Part shown: positions 5,474 to 8,503 of the stretch, one piece after another
How the letters are laid out: each line of letters opens with the position of its first letter
Numbering within the stretch: position 1 is the stretch's first letter
DNA from: Bacillota bacterium
GTDB taxonomy: Bacteria > Bacillota_E > JAJZYS01 > JAILZS01
Direction: 5' to 3'
DNA: 8,503 nucleotides
NCBI GenBank assembly: GCA_021817625.1
Contig: JAKASY010000060.1
Coordinates: 1 to 8,503, forward strand
Program-made: the position numbers and the translations under genes
Notes under the pieces: model-generated
Told to the model about the DNA's origin: nothing
Databases searched by the model: none
What the model saw: only the letters and a program-made list of their open reading frames with translations

Positions 5474-6376
5474 ATGCGCAGCGCTGGAGAGCGCGCGGTC
5501 GTGAGCGACGCGTCCGGCGCCCTCGCCCGCGCGCGGGAGGGCGTGCTGCGGCACGCCGACGGCTTCCCGGGCGTGTGGACGTGGGCGGCAGAAGACCTTC
5601 GCACGGGGGCACGGGCGGCGGCGGGAGACGATGGCTGGTTTCCCACCGCGAGCGCGGCCAAGCTCCCGATCCACAGCGCCCTCGCCCTGGCCGTGTCGCG
5701 CGGCCGCGTGGCCTGGGAGGAGCCGGTCACGGTGGCGCGGGAGGCGGCCGTAGGCGGCTCCGGCGTGCTCGCCTGCCTCTCCATGCCCCTCACCCTGCCG
5801 CTCGAGGACCTGGCCGCGCTTATGCTCGTCGTGAGCGACAACACGGCCACGAACGCGGTCATCGACCGCATCGGCCTCGAGGCGATCGACGCCGCCTTCT
5901 CTGAGTTCGGACTCGCGGACGGCCTCGTCGTGCGCCGCAAGATCCAGGACGGGCCGGTGATCGGCGAGGACGTGTTCGCCCGCGCCCGGGCCGAGACGCT
6001 CCTGCGCTACCTGCGCCTTCTCGCCGACGGCCGCCTGCCCGGCGCCGAGCGCACGCTCCGGACCGCGCGCGCGCAGCAGCACCGCAGCCAGATGCCGCGG
6101 CTCCTGCCGCTCGACGGCGACGGCCCGGACGCGCTTCTCGTGGCGAACAAGCCCGGCTCGGACAGCGGCACGCGCGCCGACTTCGGCCTCGTGGAGGGGA
6201 TGGGCCGCCGCTTCGCCTTCGTGATGATGGTGCGCGACTGCGCGGACCGCGGCTTCGCCTACGACCACCCGGCCGAGCGCCTGATCGGCGAGTGCTGCCG
6301 GGTCACCTTCGACGCCCTCGGTGAGGGCCGTCAGGTGCTCAGGCCTCGTGCCGGCCCGCCGCGGCCTCGGCGCTGA
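5474..6376 (+). CDS. Beta-lactamase-fold serine hydrolase (PenP-like)
   Basis: A 300-residue protein of the class A beta-lactamase / penicillin-binding fold. The three active-site motifs are present in order: SAAK at 60-63 (nucleophile Ser60, Lys63), SDN at 121-123, and KPG at 226-228 in place of KTG. No ExxLN motif carrying the deacylating Glu of true class A beta-lactamases is visible between SDN and KPG; that region reads RRKIQDG (154-160). It therefore looks like the widespread uncharacterised 'serine hydrolase' relatives rather than an antibiotic-resistance enzyme. There is no signal peptide, so a cytoplasmic location is suggested, which is odd for the fold. The ATG at 5474 has only a weak ribosome site. 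The GTG at 5501, with GGAG 11 bases upstream, is a fair alternative giving 291 residues. Its last 38 bases overlap the 3' end of the convergent membrane-protein gene. The substrate may be a peptide, amide or ester. Confidence 0.85.
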   Translation: MRSAGERAVVSDASGALARAREGVLRHADGFPGVWTWAAEDLRTGARAAAGDDGWFPTASAAKLPIHSALALAVSRGRVAWEEPVTVAREAAVGGSGVLACLSMPLTLPLEDLAALMLVVSDNTATNAVIDRIGLEAIDAAFSEFGLADGLVVRRKIQDGPVIGEDVFARARAETLLRYLRLLADGRLPGAERTLRTARAQQHRSQMPRLLPLDGDGPDALLVANKPGSDSGTRADFGLVEGMGRRFAFVMMVRDCADRGFAYDHPAERLIGECCRVTFDALGEGRQVLRPRAGPPRPRR

Positions 6377-7148
6377 CGTCGTCCGCGCCCTGGTCCTGCA
6401 CGCCATTGCGCGAAACGGTCATGTAGGTCACGAGGGCGGCGATGGCCAGCGTGAGCGTGCCGGCCACGTACAGGCGGTCGATGCCGAGGCCGCCGATCGA
6501 GCGGGGCATGCCGAACCAGTCGGCGAACGAGGCGCCGAGGGGCCGCGTCAGGACGTAGGCGAACCAGAACGAGAAGACCGCGTTCCATGCCAGGAGTCGC
6601 CGCCCGACGAGGGGCACGGCGAAGAGCACCGCGAACAGGAGGCCCGACGCGAGAAAGCCCAGGTGGAGTGTGCGCGCACTCATGTCCCCGGTGGCCGTGC
6701 CCAGGGCGAACGTGGCCAGCACCGCGGCCCAGTAGAACAGCTCGCGCCTGGGCGTTCGGATGGAGTGGATGGAGAGCGTGCGCTCGACGGCGCTCCAGGT
6801 GATGAACACGGCGGCGAGGATGACGGCGAAGGCCGGCGAGGACACGGCGTACGGCACGCCGAGGACGATGTGCGCGACGTCGGCGACCATCGTGCCGAAC
6901 ACCGCCACCATCACCACCACGAGCCAGTAGAGCCACGGGATGTACCGGCGCGCCCGCATCTGGAGGGCGGTGGCGACGAAGAAGGCGACAGCGCCCGCCA
7001 CCACGGCGAGGTAGCGATTGATGTCATGGACCAGCCAGTCTGACGTGGCCTCGCCCATGGCGGTCGTGAGGATCTTCGTGATCCAGAAGTAGACCGTGAT
7101 CTCGGGCACCTTGGCCAGCCAGCCGGCGCCGTACGCGGGTCGCTGCAC
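6339..7148 (-). CDS. Four-repeat membrane protein (DUF347 / COG4705-like)
   Basis: A 269-residue polytopic inner-membrane protein of the COG4705 type, built of DUF347 repeats; no function is established that I know of. Four internal repeats start near residues 16, 69, 134 and 189, and each carries W-x9-G-x4-D exactly: Trp22/Gly32/Asp37, Trp75/Gly85/Asp90, Trp140/Gly150/Asp155, Trp195/Gly205/Asp210. Hydrophobic stretches suggest about eight to nine helices, including 47-63, 73-89, 105-119, 165-181 and 225-243. The Asp residues at helix ends could line a substrate or ion path (inference). The C-terminal 25 residues are polar and acidic. I chose the GTG at 7148 because GGAGG sits 6 bases upstream. 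The in-frame stretch before it is Arg/Pro/Ser-rich and not protein-like. It lies 361 bases downstream of the D-aminoacylase gene, with a hairpin-rich leader, and overlaps the hydrolase gene tail-to-tail. Confidence 0.88.
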   Translation of the reverse strand: MQRPAYGAGWLAKVPEITVYFWITKILTTAMGEATSDWLVHDINRYLAVVAGAVAFFVATALQMRARRYIPWLYWLVVVMVAVFGTMVADVAHIVLGVPYAVSSPAFAVILAAVFITWSAVERTLSIHSIRTPRRELFYWAAVLATFALGTATGDMSARTLHLGFLASGLLFAVLFAVPLVGRRLLAWNAVFSFWFAYVLTRPLGASFADWFGMPRSIGGLGIDRLYVAGTLTLAIAALVTYMTVSRNGVQDQGADDVSAEAAAGRHEA

Positions 7149-7509
7149 GCTTCGCCTCCATGGGCGGGGCCCCTCGGGGGCTCCTCGCCACAGGGCCGAG
7201 GCTGCCATCGGCAACCGGGAGCGGCAACGCGGGTGCCTCCCGGCCCAGGCGCTGTGCGGCGGCGAGCCGCGCTCGCCCCCTCGGCACCACGCCATCAGGT
7301 CGCATCGAAAGACCCAAAGCCGAGCGCCGTCCGGCGCGCTGCGACTCGCCGCGACGCGCGTTCGCGCTGTGCGCCGCACAAAGCCGTCCGCTGCAGCGCG
7401 TGCGCCTCACGGAAGGCTGTACCCGGATGGCCCTGCGGCTGTGTGCCGCCGCCCGGAGGCCGGGACGTCGCCGCGCTGAGCTGCCCCGTGCTCGCGCCGA
7501 GGGCCCCGG
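7149..7509 (-). other. Gene-free, hairpin-rich leader of the membrane protein
   Basis: No credible gene is seen in these 361 bases; open frames on both strands give Arg/Pro/Ala-rich shadow sequence. On the - strand, going toward the GTG at 7148, simple stems occur at 7337-7324 (5 bp), 7277-7261 (7 bp, 3-base loop), 7243-7215 (7 bp), 7212-7195 (5 bp) and 7184-7166 (8 bp with one G-T). The last is only 6 bases before the GGAGG. The cluster could be a regulatory 5' leader or just GC-rich chance. I compared it by eye with yybP-ykoY, cobalamin and glycine riboswitch cores and found no match. No T-tract terminator for the D-aminoacylase gene was seen. Confidence 0.4.
7155..7159 (-). promoter_or_regulatory. 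Ribosome site that fixes a GTG start
   Basis: On the - strand GGAGG lies 6 bases before the GTG at 7148. It selects this codon over an upstream in-frame ATG at 7379 that would add 77 unlikely residues. Confidence 0.8.
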
Positions 7510-8503
7510 TCAGCGCGTCGAGGGTCGCAGCCGGCGGCCGATCCGGTGTCCCGTGTGGCGTCCCTGGTCGACCACCCGCTCGCCGCTGAGCCACACCCCC
7601 ACGACGCCGGTCGGGGCGGTCCACGGCTGCTCGAACGTCGAGCCGTCGGCCACGGCGGCCGGGTCCAGGAGCACGAGGTCCGCCACCGCTCCCTCGACGA
7701 TGCGCCCGCGCTCGGGCACCGCGAACCAGTCGGCGGGGCCGGCGGTCATGCGGCGCACGGCCTGCGCCAGGGTGAACGCGCCCATGTCCCGAACGAACGG
7801 CCCCAGGACGCGCGGGAAGGTGCCCGTCAGGCGCGGGTGGGGGTGGCCGCCCTCCCGGTAGGGCAGGCCGTCCGAGCCGATCCAGCACTGCCCGTCGGCG
7901 AGCACGCGCAGGAGGTCCCGCTCGTCCATGCTGCGCACGATCATCGAGGCCTCGAGGTGGTTCTCGAGGAGGAGGTCGGCCATCGCCTCGAACGGCTCGA
8001 CGCCGCGCTCGGCGGCGATCTCGGCCAGGGTCCGGCCTTCGCCGCGCTGGCTCTGGGTGCGCGCCACGATCATGCGGTCGTAGCCGGTCTCCGCCACCAT
8101 GCTCTCCCAGCCCTCGAGACCCTCCTCGCAGTCGCGGCGGATGCGCGCGCGCTCGGCCGGGTCCGCGAGGCGGGCGAGAGCCGCCAGGGGGCCGCCCTCC
8201 ATCGCCCAGGGCGGAAGGTTGGCCGAGACGGACGTGCTGGAGGCCGTGTAGGGGTAGGCGTCGAGCGCGACCTCGACGCCCTCGGCCCGCGCCGCCCGCA
8301 CGCGCGCGAGGCTCTCGCGCGTGCGTCCCCAGTTCGGCAGGCCGGCCGCCTTGTGGTGGGAGAGCTCGATCCGCACGCGCGCGCTGCGGCCGACGGCGAG
8401 GAACTCGTCGACGGCCGCGAGGAGGCCCGAGCCCTCGTTGCGGATGTGGCTCGCGTACACGAGGGGCCGGTCGGCGAAGCCCTCGAGCAGCGAGGCGAGC
8501 TCG
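7510..8503 (-). CDS. N-acyl-D-amino-acid deacylase (D-aminoacylase), 3' part
   Basis: The C-terminal 330 or so residues of an amidohydrolase-superfamily enzyme that removes the acyl group from N-acyl-D-amino acids (EC 3.5.1.81 type). The 5' end lies beyond the right edge: the frame stays open through 8503 with sequence typical of the family just before YASHIR. Visible signatures are YASHIR (His codon at 8446-8448), a metal-binding His in the D-aminoacylases; SHHKAAG about 30 residues later, with a second metal-ligand His; DAYPYTASS; and IGSDGLP, whose Asp codon (7870-7872) matches the catalytic Asp366 of the Alcaligenes enzyme. GHPHPR-x-TGTFPRVLG and a C-terminal ADLVLLDP strand with a GVWLSGERV segment, typical of this superfamily, complete it. 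The N-terminal HxH and Cys ligands are outside the window. The GTG at 8460 is internal, not the true start. The product is probably cytoplasmic, recycling D-amino acids. Related D-glutamate or D-aspartate deacylases cannot be excluded. Confidence 0.92.
   Translation of the reverse strand, partial: ELASLLEGFADRPLVYASHIRNEGSGLLAAVDEFLAVGRSARVRIELSHHKAAGLPNWGRTRESLARVRAARAEGVEVALDAYPYTASSTSVSANLPPWAMEGGPLAALARLADPAERARIRRDCEEGLEGWESMVAETGYDRMIVARTQSQRGEGRTLAEIAAERGVEPFEAMADLLLENHLEASMIVRSMDERDLLRVLADGQCWIGSDGLPYREGGHPHPRLTGTFPRVLGPFVRDMGAFTLAQAVRRMTAGPADWFAVPERGRIVEGAVADLVLLDPAAVADGSTFEQPWTAPTGVVGVWLSGERVVDQGRHTGHRIGRRLRPSTR

Noticed and set aside
5474..6376. An antibiotic-resistance beta-lactamase.
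   Set aside because: There is no signal peptide, no ExxLN glutamate, and KPG replaces KTG, so it fits the uncharacterised hydrolase relatives better.
7149..7350. A known manganese (yybP-ykoY), cobalamin or glycine riboswitch.
   Set aside because: The conserved core sequences I know for these classes are not present; only generic GC-rich stems are seen.
7149..7379. A longer membrane-protein start at 7379.
   Set aside because: The extra 77 residues are Arg/Pro/Ser-rich, and the GTG at 7148 has GGAGG at ideal spacing and sits just before the first repeat.

Overview
The window is GC-rich DNA (over 70% G+C by eye). It has dense third-codon-position G/C, GTG start codons and strong Shine-Dalgarno sites, so it is clearly bacterial. 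The gene families (an S53 sedolisin/kumamolisin-type protease, a D-aminoacylase, a COG4705-type membrane protein, an FlK-like thioesterase) and the GGAGG-type ribosome sites fit a high-GC Bacillota lineage or a similar high-GC soil or thermophilic bacterium. The sequence alone does not fix the taxon. No rRNA, tRNA, CRISPR array, transposase or phage gene was seen.

Layout. Bases 1-129 are noticeably less GC-rich (61 of the first 120 bases are G/C) and hold no confident gene. A 59-residue small ORF with a good ribosome site follows on the + strand (130-309), closed by its own hairpin terminator (344-378). Facing it are three genes on the - strand: an S53 family protease (1948-4377), a hot-dog thioesterase resembling fluoroacetyl-CoA thioesterase (1327-1755), and a secreted protein with two internal repeats (493-1161) that ends at a clear intrinsic terminator (441-479). 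A 200-base divergent gap (4378-4577) with a perfect 9-bp inverted repeat separates these from two + strand genes: a short-chain dehydrogenase-like protein with a non-canonical active site (4578-5381) and a beta-lactamase-fold serine hydrolase (5474-6376). The hydrolase overlaps tail-to-tail with a - strand gene for a four-repeat membrane protein (6339-7148). Upstream of that lies a 361-base gene-free leader rich in hairpins, then the 3' part of a D-aminoacylase gene (7510-8503, - strand) that runs off the right edge.

How they may work together. Two products are exported by signal peptide: the protease and the repeat protein. The protease, the penicillin-binding-like hydrolase and the D-aminoacylase could all take part in peptide or cell-wall fragment processing, but that is a loose inference because they lie in separate transcription units. 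The clearest regulatory hint is the inverted repeat between the divergent protease and dehydrogenase genes. No obvious new multi-gene defence or mobile system is present. The most unusual points are the small ORF, the protease with substituted calcium ligands and extra Ig-like domains, the exact W-x9-G-x4-D repeat pattern of the membrane protein, and the altered active sites of the dehydrogenase-like and thioesterase proteins.
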